The position numbers and the translations under genes were made by a program. The notes below the pieces were generated by a model. That model worked only from the letters and a program-made list of their open reading frames with translations. It was not told where the DNA came from and did no database searches. This document shows, one piece after another, positions 15,514 through 25,131 of a stretch of DNA of 64,000 nt; within the stretch, counting starts at the first letter, position 1, and each line of letters begins with the position of its first letter. Source of the DNA: Alkalibacillus almallahensis. Lineage in GTDB: Bacteria > Bacillota > Bacilli > Bacillales > Alkalibacillaceae. Location of the stretch: NCBI RefSeq assembly GCF_011761495.1, contig NZ_JAASRU010000003.1, positions 62,001 to 126,000 of the forward strand, in the 5' to 3' direction.

Positions 15514-17037
15514 TTATGATTTAGACATTTCTTTCGTCTTGTCAAATTCATCTTGAATTTCTTGTGACGGTCCACGACCTATTAAGCTAATACCAACAGC
15601 TACAATCGTCGCAAACAAGAATCCTGGCACTAACGAATACAAGCCATCAAACGGATCGAATTGATCCCAAGTTAAGACAGTCACCGCGCCGACAATAATA
15701 CCAGCTAAGGCGCCGTTACGCGTTAAGCGTTTCCAGAATAAACTGAGGACCACAATTGGACCGAACGAAGCACCGAATCCGGCCCAGGCGTTCGCCACGA
15801 GATCGAGTACGCGGCTTTCGTCGTCACTCGCGATAATTAAGGCAATTAACGCGATCACAATAACTGAGATACGCGCGACCCAGATTAACTCTTTATTAGA
15901 GGCATTTTTGCGGAAGAAGCCTTTATAAAAGTCTTCAGCCACAGCTGATGATGACACAAGTAACTGGGAGTCAACCGTACTCATAATAGCCGCTAAAATC
16001 GCTGCTAGTAGCACACCTGCCACAACAGGATGCGTTAATAGTTGAGTCATGGCAATAAAGACTGCTTCTTCATTAGCTAGCATCAACATACTGCCATCCA
16101 TTGATGCTTCAATTCCACGATTAGCTAATTCTGATTGCACTGCTTCTGTTCCAATATAAGCAAAACCTGCAATCCCCACAAAAATCGCACCAAATAATGA
16201 GAAGACCATCCAACTCATACCGATTAAACGTGCGGTTGGCACATCTTTATGCGTCCGAATCGCCATGAAACGTGCTAGAATATGAGGTTGACCGAAGTAA
16301 CCCAGCCCCCAAGCAAGTGAGGAAATAATAGCAAGCGTACTTACGCCCTGAATCATATTCAAGTGGCTTCCTTCTGATAATTCACCTACAACTCTTATTG
16401 TTTCACTCCAGCCACCTAATTCGGAAATGGCGACAAAAGGTAAGACAATTAAGGCTAAGAACATGAGAATTCCTTGAATGAAGTCCGTCCAACTTACCGC
16501 AATAAAGCCACCTAAGAACGTATAAGCGATAATGACTAATCCACCAATGAGTAACGCGACCATATAGTCATACCCAAATGTATTGCTGAATAAGACAGCG
16601 CCACCGACTAAACCGGAAGCTACATAAACCGTGAAGAAAATCAAAATAACAGCTGCTGAAGCACTACGTAATAAACGTGAGTTATCACGAAAACGCTTCT
16701 CTAGAAAGTCTGGCAATGTGATCGCATCATTAGACACTTCAGTATAAATACGCAAACGTTTCGCGATAAACTGCCAGTTCAAATATGCTCCAATGGTTAA
16801 ACCAACAGCAAGCCATGCACTTCCAAAACCACCTAAATAAATGGCCCCTGGTAAACCGAGAATCAGCCAACTACTCATATCCGATGCACCAGCACTCAAT
16901 GCGGCTACACCTGGGCCTAACTTACGGCCACCCAAGAAGTAGTCTGATAGATTATTCGTTAAACGATAACCAATGATACCAAGCACCAACATCCCAACGA
17001 GATAAATAATAAACGTCGTTAAAGTAGCTGTACCCAT
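15514..17037 (-). CDS. putP: Sodium/proline symporter
   Basis: A 507-residue sodium:solute symporter (SSS family) with about 13 membrane helices. Diagnostic stretches are YFLGGRKLGPGVAALSAGASDMSSW near residues 33-57, the FTVYVASGLVGGA segment, and SWTDFIQG. These match PutP of Gram-positive bacteria, which imports proline with sodium for nutrition or as an osmolyte. The C-terminal tail is polar and cytoplasmic. The ATG overlaps the TAA of a 35-residue membrane protein gene by one base (TAATG), so translation is coupled. A near-cre site (17420-17433) precedes the operon, suggesting carbon catabolite control. Confidence 0.9.
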   Translation of the reverse strand: MGTATLTTFIIYLVGMLVLGIIGYRLTNNLSDYFLGGRKLGPGVAALSAGASDMSSWLILGLPGAIYLGGFGSAWLAVGLTIGAYLNWQFIAKRLRIYTEVSNDAITLPDFLEKRFRDNSRLLRSASAAVILIFFTVYVASGLVGGAVLFSNTFGYDYMVALLIGGLVIIAYTFLGGFIAVSWTDFIQGILMFLALIVLPFVAISELGGWSETIRVVGELSEGSHLNMIQGVSTLAIISSLAWGLGYFGQPHILARFMAIRTHKDVPTARLIGMSWMVFSLFGAIFVGIAGFAYIGTEAVQSELANRGIEASMDGSMLMLANEEAVFIAMTQLLTHPVVAGVLLAAILAAIMSTVDSQLLVSSSAVAEDFYKGFFRKNASNKELIWVARISVIVIALIALIIASDDESRVLDLVANAWAGFGASFGPIVVLSLFWKRLTRNGALAGIIVGAVTVLTWDQFDPFDGLYSLVPGFLFATIVAVGISLIGRGPSQEIQDEFDKTKEMSKS

Positions 17038-17144
17038 TATGATTTGTCACGTCCTTTCACCCATGAAATGAACGATAGAACAACGACTAGTAGCATTGGT
17101 ACAAATAGCCAGAAATACGTACCTAATGAAATGCTGTACTCCAT
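17037..17144 (-). CDS. 35-residue membrane micro-protein coupled to putP
   Basis: A very short ORF with a GGGGGAGATTGG RBS, ATG start and TAA overlapping the putP ATG. The product has one hydrophobic helix (YFWLFVPMLLVVVLSFISW) followed by a short basic tail, VKGRDKS. The arrangement and the W-x-K-G motif after the helix resemble the small accessory proteins annotated next to other SSS-family symporters, though sequence similarity beyond this is weak. It is inferred to be a PutP-associated subunit. Confidence 0.7.
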   Translation of the reverse strand: MEYSISLGTYFWLFVPMLLVVVLSFISWVKGRDKS

Positions 17145-17156
17145 CCAATCTCCCCC

Positions 17157-17339
17157 TTAATTTAATAGTAGTTCAAATACAACGAAACCAATAATCACAT
17201 AAATGAATACGGCGATCACAATCAATAGATAGGAGTAACCACTCTTCTTACTTTGGACAACATCTTTCAAAACGTATGTCACCAAAGCCGCGAAGCCAAA
17301 TACGACAATTAAGATGACCATTTCGTTAATGATGAACAT
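17157..17339 (-). CDS. 60-residue two-helix membrane protein in the putP operon
   Basis: It begins the putP operon with a strong RBS (TAGGAGGCG) and ends 12 bp before the 35-residue gene. Two hydrophobic helices (about residues 6-24 and 36-58) are joined by a short loop, KDVVQSKKSGYS. I do not recognise a family. The tight spacing to the micro-protein and PutP suggests a role in the transporter. Confidence 0.7.
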   Translation of the reverse strand: MFIINEMVILIVVFGFAALVTYVLKDVVQSKKSGYSYLLIVIAVFIYVIIGFVVFELLLN

Positions 17340-17771
17340 CAGAAACGCCTCCTAAACGAAGCTCCTTTGTTCCATCATATCAATAGTTATCATGTGAACG
17401 CTAATACATTTTATGATTATTTAAGCGGTTTCATGTTTATACATCTTTAATTCGACAAAAGTTTGCTTTTACCTGCAAAAGTTGGCCATCATCTGAATAA
17501 TTAGTTATACCCATTTTAATATAAACAAACTTCAATACAACAACCCTAGTTTGAAGCCAAGAAAACTTATCAAAAAAATGGCAACTAGAGTAATTATTAA
17601 AGGCAACCTTAGTACGCTTACTTCAACTCAAATGAATTTTAGGGCCTTATAATCACTTTCTCTAATTATAATTATAACTATTAAAATATTTTTCACTTTA
17701 CAAACAAATGTTTATGTTTTAAACTTTTGTTATAGATGGTGAAACGCTTTCATTTTTTAGGAGGTGAGTCC
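17340..17771. promoter_or_regulatory. Divergent promoter region of putP operon and psuKG, with cre-like sites
   Basis: About 430 bp of AT-rich DNA without a gene. TTTAAGCGGTTTCA at 17420-17433 differs from the CcpA cre consensus TGWAANCGNTNWCA at one position and lies about 80 bp upstream of the putP operon. TGAAACGCTTTCA at about 17738-17750, just before the psuK RBS, is a cre-like palindrome one base short of normal spacing. The remainder shows no recognised feature. Confidence 0.4.
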
Positions 17772-18863
17772 ATGGATAAAGAGGAACAGATTCTACAAAT
17801 CATACGATTCAATCCATACATTACCCAACAGGAACTTGCTGATCAGATTGGGCTATCACGTCCAGCTGTTGCCAATTATATTAAGCGGCTGATTGAAGCC
17901 GGGCGCATTAAAGGACGTGCCTATGTCCTTAATGATGAACAAACGATTGCTTGTGTCGGGGGTGCTAATGTTGATCGTAAAGCCCACGCGTTACAAGCAG
18001 TACGGCTACAGTCATCAAACCCTGTAAAAACCGAGGAATCATTAGGTGGTGTCGCTCGTAATGTTGCCGAAAACTTAGCCCGCTTAAACCTAAGACCTGG
18101 CTTGACCACTGTTGTCGGACAGGACAAAGAAGGCGAATGGTTGCGTGATTCATCTTTCAAGCTTGGCATTGATACGCAAATGATGATGACCTTATCTCAA
18201 GAGCGAACAGGAACATACAGTGCTTTCCTTGATCCTAGGGGTGAACTCGTTGTCTCAATGGCTGACATGGCGATTTATGATGCGTTAACGAAACAGCTTA
18301 TTCAGCAAAAATGGTCCCATATAAAACAAGCCAATGCGATTTTTCTTGATACGAATATTGCTGCTGATGCCTTACAAGAAGTCATTGAACAATCAGCTAA
18401 ACAGCAATTAACGGTTTTTGTTGACCCAGTATCTTCGATTAAGGCTGAAAAACTACCCAAAGATCTAATAGGCGTACACACAATCTTGCCTAATCAAGAG
18501 GAAGCTGAAACCTTATCAGGTGTCACGATTAATCAAGAACAAGATTACGCGGTAGCTTGCCAGAAGTTGCTTGACCAAGGTGTCCAACAGGTTGTCTTAA
18601 CCTTAGGCGCTAAAGGTATTTATTACTATAACCAAGAGGAATCAGGTTTTATCGAAGCATTACCCGTAGATGTTAAGGATGTCACAGGGGCTGGTGATGC
18701 CTTTACTTCAGGTGTGATTTACGGAGCAACACAACAAATGTCACTCAGTGAATCTTGTCGTTTTGGACTTGGTTGCGCGACTGTCACCTTAGAGTCAGAA
18801 CAGTCTTGTGCAGAAGATTTATCCGTCGAAACGGTCTATACAAAATTAAAGGAGTTGAATTAA
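17772..18863 (+). CDS. psuK: Pseudouridine kinase with N-terminal helix-turn-helix
   Basis: A 363-residue protein: an N-terminal winged helix-turn-helix (residues 1-58, [24 protein letters not shown]) joined to a PfkB/ribokinase domain (about 65-355). The kinase motif [12 protein letters not shown] near residue 300 holds the catalytic Asp and the anion hole. The N-terminal [12 protein letters not shown] opens the fold. It phosphorylates pseudouridine to pseudouridine 5'-phosphate for the next enzyme. The HTH fusion is common in this subfamily and may allow autoregulation. The ATG at 17772 follows AGGAGGTGA. The ATG at 17736 would precede that RBS. psuG follows by 1 bp. Confidence 0.88.
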   Translation: MDKEEQILQIIRFNPYITQQELADQIGLSRPAVANYIKRLIEAGRIKGRAYVLNDEQTIACVGGANVDRKAHALQAVRLQSSNPVKTEESLGGVARNVAENLARLNLRPGLTTVVGQDKEGEWLRDSSFKLGIDTQMMMTLSQERTGTYSAFLDPRGELVVSMADMAIYDALTKQLIQQKWSHIKQANAIFLDTNIAADALQEVIEQSAKQQLTVFVDPVSSIKAEKLPKDLIGVHTILPNQEEAETLSGVTINQEQDYAVACQKLLDQGVQQVVLTLGAKGIYYYNQEESGFIEALPVDVKDVTGAGDAFTSGVIYGATQQMSLSESCRFGLGCATVTLESEQSCAEDLSVETVYTKLKELN

Positions 18864-18864
18864 G

Positions 18865-19773
18865 ATGGAACAATTTTTATCTTATACAGAAGAAGTGCGT
18901 GACGCTTTAGAAAATGGAAAACCAGTCGTGGCACTCGAATCAACCATCATTTCACACGGATTACCCTACCCAGAAAATATGGATATGGCGAAAAAAGTTG
19001 AAAATATCATTTGCGAGCAAGGTGCTGTACCTGCCACAATTGGCCTAATGGATGGGCAAATTAAGATTGGTTTAACAGAAGAAGAGCTCTATACATTTGC
19101 GACAGAGGAAGGCATTCATAAAGTGAGCCGTCGTGACTTTGGTCATGTCATTGCGAAGAAAGAAATTGGAGCAACAACCGTAGCTGGAACGATGATTGCA
19201 GCTAACTTAGCAGGTGTTCGTGTCTTCGCGACAGGCGGTATTGGTGGTGTCCACCGTGAAGGTGAATATACGTGGGACGTTTCAGCTGACCTAAAAGAAT
19301 TAGCTCAAACTAACGTCGCAGTCGTCTGTGCTGGAGCGAAATCGATTCTAGATATTGGTCGTACACTTGAATACTTAGAAACACATGGTGTACCAGTTGT
19401 TGGTTACAAGACAAACACCTTTCCATCGTTCTATTCACGCGAAAGTGAATTTGGTGTCGACTTCCAAATTGACAATCCTGAAGACGTGGCGAAAACATTA
19501 CAAACGAAGTGGCAGCTTGGTTTAGAGGGTGGTGCTGTGATCGCGAACCCTGTACCTGAAGCATCAGAGATTCCATTCGATCAAATCGAAAGCGTGATCG
19601 AACAAGCTTTAAGCGACGCTAAAGCTGAGAATGTGACAGGTAAAGATGTGACACCATACATCCTAAGCAAAGTGAAATCACTCACTGACGGGAAAAGTCT
19701 AGAAACTAATCTAGCACTTGTCTATCACAATGCTGAAGTTGCAGGTCAGATCGCCGCTTCATACCATCAATAA
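18865..19773 (+). CDS. psuG: Pseudouridine-5'-phosphate glycosidase
   Basis: A 302-residue enzyme that cleaves the C-C glycosidic bond of pseudouridine 5'-phosphate to uracil and ribose 5-phosphate. Motifs: [16 protein letters not shown] near residues 22-37, [27 protein letters not shown] near 105-131 and [19 protein letters not shown] near 155-173, with the lysine expected as Schiff-base residue in the family. Length is typical. With psuK it completes pseudouridine salvage from RNA turnover. No pseudouridine importer is adjacent. A perfect hairpin terminator follows. Confidence 0.95.
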   Translation: MEQFLSYTEEVRDALENGKPVVALESTIISHGLPYPENMDMAKKVENIICEQGAVPATIGLMDGQIKIGLTEEELYTFATEEGIHKVSRRDFGHVIAKKEIGATTVAGTMIAANLAGVRVFATGGIGGVHREGEYTWDVSADLKELAQTNVAVVCAGAKSILDIGRTLEYLETHGVPVVGYKTNTFPSFYSRESEFGVDFQIDNPEDVAKTLQTKWQLGLEGGAVIANPVPEASEIPFDQIESVIEQALSDAKAENVTGKDVTPYILSKVKSLTDGKSLETNLALVYHNAEVAGQIAASYHQ

Positions 19774-19779
19774 ATATGT

Positions 19780-19812
19780 AAAAGCAGTGGCAACGGAGCC
19801 ACTGCTTTTTTA
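19780..19812. terminator. Terminator of psuKG
   Basis: AAAAGCAGTGGC and GCCACTGCTTTT form a 12-bp stem around AACGGA, followed by T residues. It overlaps the end of the convergent DUF2188 gene. Confidence 0.9.
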
Positions 19813-20061
19813 TTGCACATCATCATAAGTTAAATTATTATCCACATCGCCGTTTTCATCGAGCAATTGAACAAATGATTCGTGCTCATCTGAGATGTCA
19901 TCCGCTCGTTTTAACGCTTCTCCCTTGTTATCGAAGGTTTCTACCTCGTCTTCTTGATCCACTAAGTACACATGCCACTCTTCTCCTTTAGGTCTTACAA
20001 TGACGCCGTGGTCCATCATTTCTGGCCGACCTTCTCGTGTTGATTTTTCTTTTTCGCTCAT
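19810..20061 (-). CDS. DUF2188 domain protein
   Basis: An 83-residue acidic cytoplasmic protein. The GVIVRPKGEEWHVYLVDQE strand pair, the following GEALKRADDIS helix and a final FVQLLDENGDVD strand match the DUF2188 fold, where a W-x-V core, an alanine-rich helix and a DGxI-like end recur. Function is unknown. The RBS is GAGGCGATGG. It lies 87 bp downstream of the racemase-fold gene and may be co-transcribed with it. Confidence 0.7.
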   Translation of the reverse strand: MSEKEKSTREGRPEMMDHGVIVRPKGEEWHVYLVDQEDEVETFDNKGEALKRADDISDEHESFVQLLDENGDVDNNLTYDDVQ

Positions 20062-20148
20062 AAACCATCGCCTCCTCGCCTTTAATATGCGAGGCTGCTT
20101 TAATATTTATTCCTTTGAAATAGGTGGACAGAAAACGACGAGTCGTCA

Positions 20149-21228
20149 TTATTTCGACCCACCTCGCGCATCGACCGACCAAATTTCACCTGTCGACACA
20201 ACATATGAATCAAATAAATTGACCGTCACACAGGCATGATTAGGAATGATGTGAATCGTGTCATTAATCGCTAATGGACAATCAGTATCAGCATCAATCG
20301 GGATGACGCCGTGTTCTTCAGATAATTTTTCAATAGTGAGTTCAGGGTGTTCAACGACACAGCCAAAGCCAACAACTGATTCATTACCGTGAGCGCCTTT
20401 TTCAAGTGATAACGCCTTACTCCCTGCATCAATCACGATTCGGTTCATGTGCTTTGAGACAACGGTTGCTTTGACCGTCACAGCACAATCCTCAGGCTTT
20501 GCGACACCTAAGCCAACTTGAACCATGTCATAAAATACGGCATTCCCAGGTCTGATATCCGTGACGCCATCATATACACCTGCATCAAAAACGGTCGGTG
20601 TCGTCCCTACACTACGATTTGGAATCGTGATACCATCTTCTTCACAACGTTCAGCACTTGTGACGACACTTTCCGCTTCCTGTTTCGCTATTGCCATTCG
20701 TTCGTCTTCTGATGTGGCACCATAAGCATGACCCGCATGCGTATAAATTCCCGTCAAATTTAACCCTGGAAGCTTCGTCACATAATGCGCCAACTCTACT
20801 GCTTCTTCACCTGGTTCAACCCCACAACGGTTAAGGCCTGAATTCACTTTCAGCCAGACATCCACTGATTCTTCTGAAAATGCTCCGCTTAAAAGATCAG
20901 CTCCGACTGTCGTGTCAATACTAACGATGATATGCGCTCGTTCAGCTAAAGTCTTTAAACGAGCTATTTTTTCAGCCTTTGTGATTGGATAAGCAATCAT
21001 CACGGATGGAATCCCAGCATCAATCATCACTTCCGCTTCATCTAAAGTCGCAACCGTTACACCAACAGCACCAGCGTCCATTTGCTTTCGTGCAATCTGT
21101 TTACTTTTATGCGTTTTGACATGTGGTCTGAAATTCAACCCATTTTCTTTAGCAAACGTCGCTAGTCGATCTAAATTTCGTTCCATAACATCCGCATCTA
21201 AATATAACTGTGGCGTATCTTCAGTCAT
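20149..21228 (-). CDS. D-serine dehydratase-like / D-threonine aldolase-family PLP enzyme
   Basis: A 359-residue fold-type III PLP enzyme: alanine-racemase-like TIM barrel (about residues 5-240) with the PLP lysine in RPHVKTHKS, then a C-terminal beta domain (about 250-355). The HxC element in IPNHACVTVNLFD is the zinc site found in eukaryotic-type D-serine dehydratase and D-threonine aldolase. It is therefore probably a metal-dependent lyase acting on D-3-hydroxy amino acids, though D-serine and D-threonine cannot be told apart. It begins with an ATG preceded by GGAGGGTTT. Confidence 0.85.
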   Translation of the reverse strand: MTEDTPQLYLDADVMERNLDRLATFAKENGLNFRPHVKTHKSKQIARKQMDAGAVGVTVATLDEAEVMIDAGIPSVMIAYPITKAEKIARLKTLAERAHIIVSIDTTVGADLLSGAFSEESVDVWLKVNSGLNRCGVEPGEEAVELAHYVTKLPGLNLTGIYTHAGHAYGATSEDERMAIAKQEAESVVTSAERCEEDGITIPNRSVGTTPTVFDAGVYDGVTDIRPGNAVFYDMVQVGLGVAKPEDCAVTVKATVVSKHMNRIVIDAGSKALSLEKGAHGNESVVGFGCVVEHPELTIEKLSEEHGVIPIDADTDCPLAINDTIHIIPNHACVTVNLFDSYVVSTGEIWSVDARGGSK

Positions 21229-21355
21229 CGTGAAACCCTCCTCTGCTCCCTCAATCGTAACATGGTCTCTCTAAATTAAACGAAATATCTTTTTTCACTT
21301 TCATCAAACTTTCATATTTCTTATGTAACATGCAGTCATTAGAGGAGGGAACACC

Positions 21356-22000
21356 GTGGCAACCACAGCAGCAATTATCGATATCCTTATGTTACTAGGT
21401 AGTTGGCTAGTCGGACTGATCGTTTACCGACTATTTGCCACACAACACGTCGCAAAACTCGAAGATATTGCTGGGATTGTCCTCAATATCATCTTATTAA
21501 CATGGGTTGGCAAAGTTGTCTTTCAGCTCCCGTTATTTCTTCAAGATCCTATCGCTGTTTTAGCGTACCCTAGTTCTGCTAATGCTTTATATTTTGGCGT
21601 AATTATCGCTTTTATTTTACTGATTCGTAAAACATACAAGGAATCCATTGATTTGAACAACCAGCTCTATGGCTTTGTATATTCGCTATTGTTTGCGTCG
21701 TTTGCTTATAATACGAGTGATTTAATCGTTTTTGAGAATACATTCGCGATCTACAACTTAATTATTTTAGTGGTGGTTGTCATAACTTTAATTATAGTCG
21801 ACCAGCATTTGAAACCTGGTTTACTCACTGGGTTATTAATCAGTTTATGGAGCGCCGGGCACCTAATCATGCAGTTTTGGGCCCCATTTACGACAACATT
21901 CTCATTTTTACTCGCTCCTTGGTTTGTCGCGGTCGTTCTAATCGCTGGAATCAGTTTAATCATCCATACAACGCGAAAGAAGGTGTCACGTCATGATTGA
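21356..22000 (+). CDS. Polytopic membrane protein preceding ccdA, unknown function
   Basis: A 214-residue protein with about seven hydrophobic helices and a short basic end (TTRKKVSRHD). I do not recognise the family. It starts at a GTG after GGAGGGAACACC and its end overlaps the ccdA-like ORF by 8 bp, so it is translationally coupled to a cytochrome c/thiol-redox module. It lacks obvious catalytic motifs and conserved cysteines, so a partner or scaffold role is possible. Confidence 0.7.
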   Translation: MATTAAIIDILMLLGSWLVGLIVYRLFATQHVAKLEDIAGIVLNIILLTWVGKVVFQLPLFLQDPIAVLAYPSSANALYFGVIIAFILLIRKTYKESIDLNNQLYGFVYSLLFASFAYNTSDLIVFENTFAIYNLIILVVVVITLIIVDQHLKPGLLTGLLISLWSAGHLIMQFWAPFTTTFSFLLAPWFVAVVLIAGISLIIHTTRKKVSRHD

Positions 22001-22736
22001 TGTCGCAGATTTAAATATTTGGCTAGCTGTTGGCGCGGGGATGTTATCGTTTTTATCACCGTGTACCTTACCGCTATTCCCGGCTTATCTTTCCTATATT
22101 ACTGGGGTCAGTGTGAAAGATCTAGAAGGGCAACACGACGCTCGCATTCGAACCAAACTTTTTAGCCACGCGATTTTGTTTTTATTCGGTGTCTCACTGA
22201 TCTTCATTTCACTTGGCGTTGGTGTATCCATGATTGGCGATTGGATTCAAAGCTTCTTATCAGGGGAATCAGGCCAATTCATCCAACAAATCGCGGGTAT
22301 TTTCATTATCTTTATGGGACTAGTCGTCGGAGGCTGGCTCAATTTTACAACACTGATGAAAGAAAAACGGTTACGATTTGCGACCAAACCAGCAGGCTAT
22401 CTCGGGACTGTCTTTGTTGGCATGGGTTTCGCTGCGGGTTGGACGCCATGTATCGGACCGATCTTTGCCACGATCTTAGTTGTCGCAGCTAGTAACCCTT
22501 CACAAGGGACACTTTATACGATTTTCTATGTCATTGGATTCGCTTTACCGTTTTTAATTCTGACATTCTTCATCGGCCGAGCACGTTGGATTGTGCGTTA
22601 TAGCAACATGATTATGAAAATCGGCGGTGTCATTATGGTGATCATGGGTCTATTGCTTTTTACTGGTCAGATGACAAGATTATCAACATTTTTACTCGAT
22701 TTAGTTAACGATACTTGGTTTTCTAATTTAGGTTAA
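21993..22736 (+). CDS. ccdA: CcdA-type thiol-disulfide transmembrane electron carrier
   Basis: A 247-residue membrane protein of the CcdA/DsbD transmembrane family with six helices. The two redox cysteines sit in FLSPCTLPLFPAYLSY (residues about 21-36) and GWTPCIGPIFA (about 148-158), the hallmark positions. It passes electrons from cytoplasmic thioredoxin across the membrane to the extracytoplasmic thiol protein encoded 18 bp downstream. It overlaps the preceding membrane gene by 8 bp. It is likely to serve cytochrome c maturation or envelope disulfide reduction. Confidence 0.9.
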   Translation: MIDVADLNIWLAVGAGMLSFLSPCTLPLFPAYLSYITGVSVKDLEGQHDARIRTKLFSHAILFLFGVSLIFISLGVGVSMIGDWIQSFLSGESGQFIQQIAGIFIIFMGLVVGGWLNFTTLMKEKRLRFATKPAGYLGTVFVGMGFAAGWTPCIGPIFATILVVAASNPSQGTLYTIFYVIGFALPFLILTFFIGRARWIVRYSNMIMKIGGVIMVIMGLLLFTGQMTRLSTFLLDLVNDTWFSNLG

Positions 22737-22754
22737 AGAAAGGTGAGTCTATTC

Positions 22755-23345
22755 ATGAAACGAATTATTTTAATTGTTGCGATCTTAGCCATGTTCGGTT
22801 GGGCTGTCTATGATTTTGTCATTGAAGATGAGACGACAAATGAAGAATCTTCGAATTCGAGTGAATCAGAAGATTACATGGTCAGCGGTGAAGCTGATGG
22901 TGGGAACCCTGAAGAACTAGAAACAGGATTAGAAATAGGTAGTCAGGCACCTAATTTCGAACTCGAAACACTTGATGGCAGTGTGGTACGTTTATCAGAT
23001 TTCCGTGGTCAACGCGTGATGATTAACTTCTGGGCAACATGGTGTCCACCATGCCGAGCTGAAATGCCTGATATGCAAAAATTCCATGAGAATACGGATA
23101 TTAAAATTTTAGCTGTGAACTTAACGGAATCAGAAAACTCAATCTCAGATGTCTCAGATTTTACTGAAGAATTTGGCTTGTCGTTCCCTATTTTACTCGA
23201 CCGTGAAGACCAAGTTGCGACAGCTTATGAAATCATCCCGATTCCATCAACTTATATGGTAGATTCTGAAGGTATTATTCAGCACAAAGCATTTGGTGCT
23301 ATGAATTACGACATGATGGTCCAAGAGTACGAAAAAATGGATTAG
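22755..23345 (+). CDS. ResA/TlpA-like membrane-anchored thiol-disulfide oxidoreductase
   Basis: A 196-residue protein: N-terminal signal anchor (residues 3-20), an acidic linker rich in S and E (about 25-60), and a TlpA/ResA thioredoxin fold with the active site WATWCPPCRAE near residues 95-105. The fold sequence (GSQAPNFELETLDG, then FRGQRVMINFWATW) is typical. It faces outside and would reduce apocytochrome or other thiols with electrons from the CcdA homologue. The ATG at 22755 has AAAGGTGAG upstream. The GTG at 22743 lies within that RBS. Confidence 0.88.
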   Translation: MKRIILIVAILAMFGWAVYDFVIEDETTNEESSNSSESEDYMVSGEADGGNPEELETGLEIGSQAPNFELETLDGSVVRLSDFRGQRVMINFWATWCPPCRAEMPDMQKFHENTDIKILAVNLTESENSISDVSDFTEEFGLSFPILLDREDQVATAYEIIPIPSTYMVDSEGIIQHKAFGAMNYDMMVQEYEKMD

Positions 23346-23387
23346 GCTCTACCATTCTAATATAATAAGTGGTAGAGGTGGAGTTCT

Positions 23388-24080
23388 ATGAAACAAACGA
23401 TATTAGTCGTGGATGACGACCAAATGATTCGCCAATTAATTCACACTTATTTAGAAAAAGCAGGCTATGATGTGGTCGAAGCAGCTGACGGTATAGAAGC
23501 TCAGACCATGTTCACCACACATCAACCCTGCTTAGTCATCTTAGATTTAATGTTACCTAAATTAAGTGGCGAAGCGTTTTGCGAATGGGTCAGAGAGCAA
23601 GAACAAGAAGAAATCTCGATCATTGCTCTTTCCGCCAAGATTCAGGTCCAAGATAAAATAAATCTGCTTCGAATGGGTGCAGATGATTATATCACTAAGC
23701 CGTTTAACCCAGATGAGCTAATCGCCCATGTCGAAGCCGTTTTGCGTCGAACAGGGCGATTTTGCCAAAAAATCGCATACGACGGGTTAACGATCAAAGT
23801 CCGTAAAAGGGAAGTACTACAAAATGGCAATCCCATTTCATTAACCAAGCACGAATTCAACCTGCTTTACTTGTTTATGCAGAATCCAAACACCGTTTTC
23901 TCGCGTGAAGAGTTGTTGGGTCATTTATACCCTAACGACGAAACTGTCGTATTTGACCGAACGATTGATGCCCATATCAAGAAACTACGCGAAAAAATTA
24001 ACGATCACGCTCACCCACAGCATATCCAAACCGTCAGAGGAATGGGGTATAAGTTTGTTCCGCAACAACCGGTTTATTAA
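23388..24080 (+). CDS. OmpR/PhoB-family response regulator
   Basis: A 230-residue regulator: receiver domain (1-118) with the acidic pocket DDD (residues 9-11), the phospho-acceptor Asp in VILDLMLPKLSG near residue 53, and the KPF motif near 103, then a winged-helix DNA-binding domain (about 130-225) with HIKKLREKI and VRGMGYKF. The start has AGAGGTGGAG. It follows the CcdA/ResA-like genes by 42 bp and overlaps its sensor kinase gene, so the two-component pair probably controls or responds to envelope redox functions encoded here. No target is known. Confidence 0.9.
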   Translation: MKQTILVVDDDQMIRQLIHTYLEKAGYDVVEAADGIEAQTMFTTHQPCLVILDLMLPKLSGEAFCEWVREQEQEEISIIALSAKIQVQDKINLLRMGADDYITKPFNPDELIAHVEAVLRRTGRFCQKIAYDGLTIKVRKREVLQNGNPISLTKHEFNLLYLFMQNPNTVFSREELLGHLYPNDETVVFDRTIDAHIKKLREKINDHAHPQHIQTVRGMGYKFVPQQPVY

Positions 24081-25131
24081 AGGTCTGTTATTTCAACTCA
24101 CATTCATTAATATCCTAATGATCACACTTGCTATTGGACTTAGCAGTTGGGCCATATACGAAACGGCTTGTTTCTTAGTCGACTCCATGAATGGAATCGA
24201 TTCAGAAACCCAGGCACGTTTTGAAGCGCTATTACTTGAATATTTGATTGCTTTTACGGTCTTAGCGATTGTGATTGGTGGCTTGCTCCATTATTACTTA
24301 ACACGTAACATGACACGTCCGATTCGCGATTTAATCCAATCAACCCAAACGCTTAGAGCTGGTCAAGAACCTGAAAAAGTTCATTATCAAGCGAATAATG
24401 AAGTCGGCGAATTAATCGAGCAATACAATCGTCTGATTAATCAACTCAAACAACATGATGACGTTCGTAATAAAATGATTTCGGATCTATCGCACGAATT
24501 ACGGACACCCGTTTCGAATTTGAACGGCTATTTATACGCGATGCAATCGGGCGATTTAGAAGCTAATCAAGATACACTCCATGCGTTATATTTAGAATCG
24601 CAACGGTTAAAAGACTTAATTGAACAAGTCGATCAATTAAAAACACTTGATTATATCTCAACTCAATCCTTTAATTATGATGCAAATGTTGATATAGCCG
24701 AGATTATTCATCAAAGCACAGCTTTATTTGAATGGCGTTTTAACCAGTATTATATTCCGTTATCAGTTGATGTCGTCGCACAACATGCCGACATCCAACC
24801 TGAGGGTATCCAACAAGTTATAAACAATTTACTCGATAACGCTTTGAATTATCATGATCACGTCACACCTGTTACGGTTGAAGGCTTTCCTGAAGACGAT
24901 CATTACACCGTAAGGATTACAAGTGAGAGCAATGCTATCCCTGAAGAAGAACGCGAAAAGATTTTTGAGCGTTTTTATCGACTGGACCCTTCAAGATCTC
25001 GTGAATCAGGCGGAAACGGTCTTGGGTTAGCCATCGCTAAAGAGATCATTGAACGCCATCAAGGTAAGATCGGCGTCACAAGTCACGGCAATCGCAATAC
25101 CTTTTGGTTCACTATTCCAATCCATAAATAA
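24055..25131 (+). CDS. Sensor histidine kinase, partner of the upstream regulator
   Basis: A 358-residue kinase: helix 1 (about residues 10-35), a short extracytoplasmic loop of about 25 residues, helix 2 (about 62-82), HAMP (83-135), HisKA with the phospho-acceptor in DLSHELRTPVSN, and HATPase with N-box NNLLDNALNYHDH, then GNGLGLAIAKEI. With so small a loop it probably senses within the membrane or through a partner. I start at the TTG at 24055 (GAGGAATGG upstream), which overlaps the regulator by 26 bp. The longest open frame begins at 23905 but would add 50 residues read from the regulator gene in another frame. Confidence 0.85.
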   Translation: MFRNNRFIKGLLFQLTFINILMITLAIGLSSWAIYETACFLVDSMNGIDSETQARFEALLLEYLIAFTVLAIVIGGLLHYYLTRNMTRPIRDLIQSTQTLRAGQEPEKVHYQANNEVGELIEQYNRLINQLKQHDDVRNKMISDLSHELRTPVSNLNGYLYAMQSGDLEANQDTLHALYLESQRLKDLIEQVDQLKTLDYISTQSFNYDANVDIAEIIHQSTALFEWRFNQYYIPLSVDVVAQHADIQPEGIQQVINNLLDNALNYHDHVTPVTVEGFPEDDHYTVRITSESNAIPEEEREKIFERFYRLDPSRSRESGGNGLGLAIAKEIIERHQGKIGVTSHGNRNTFWFTIPIHK

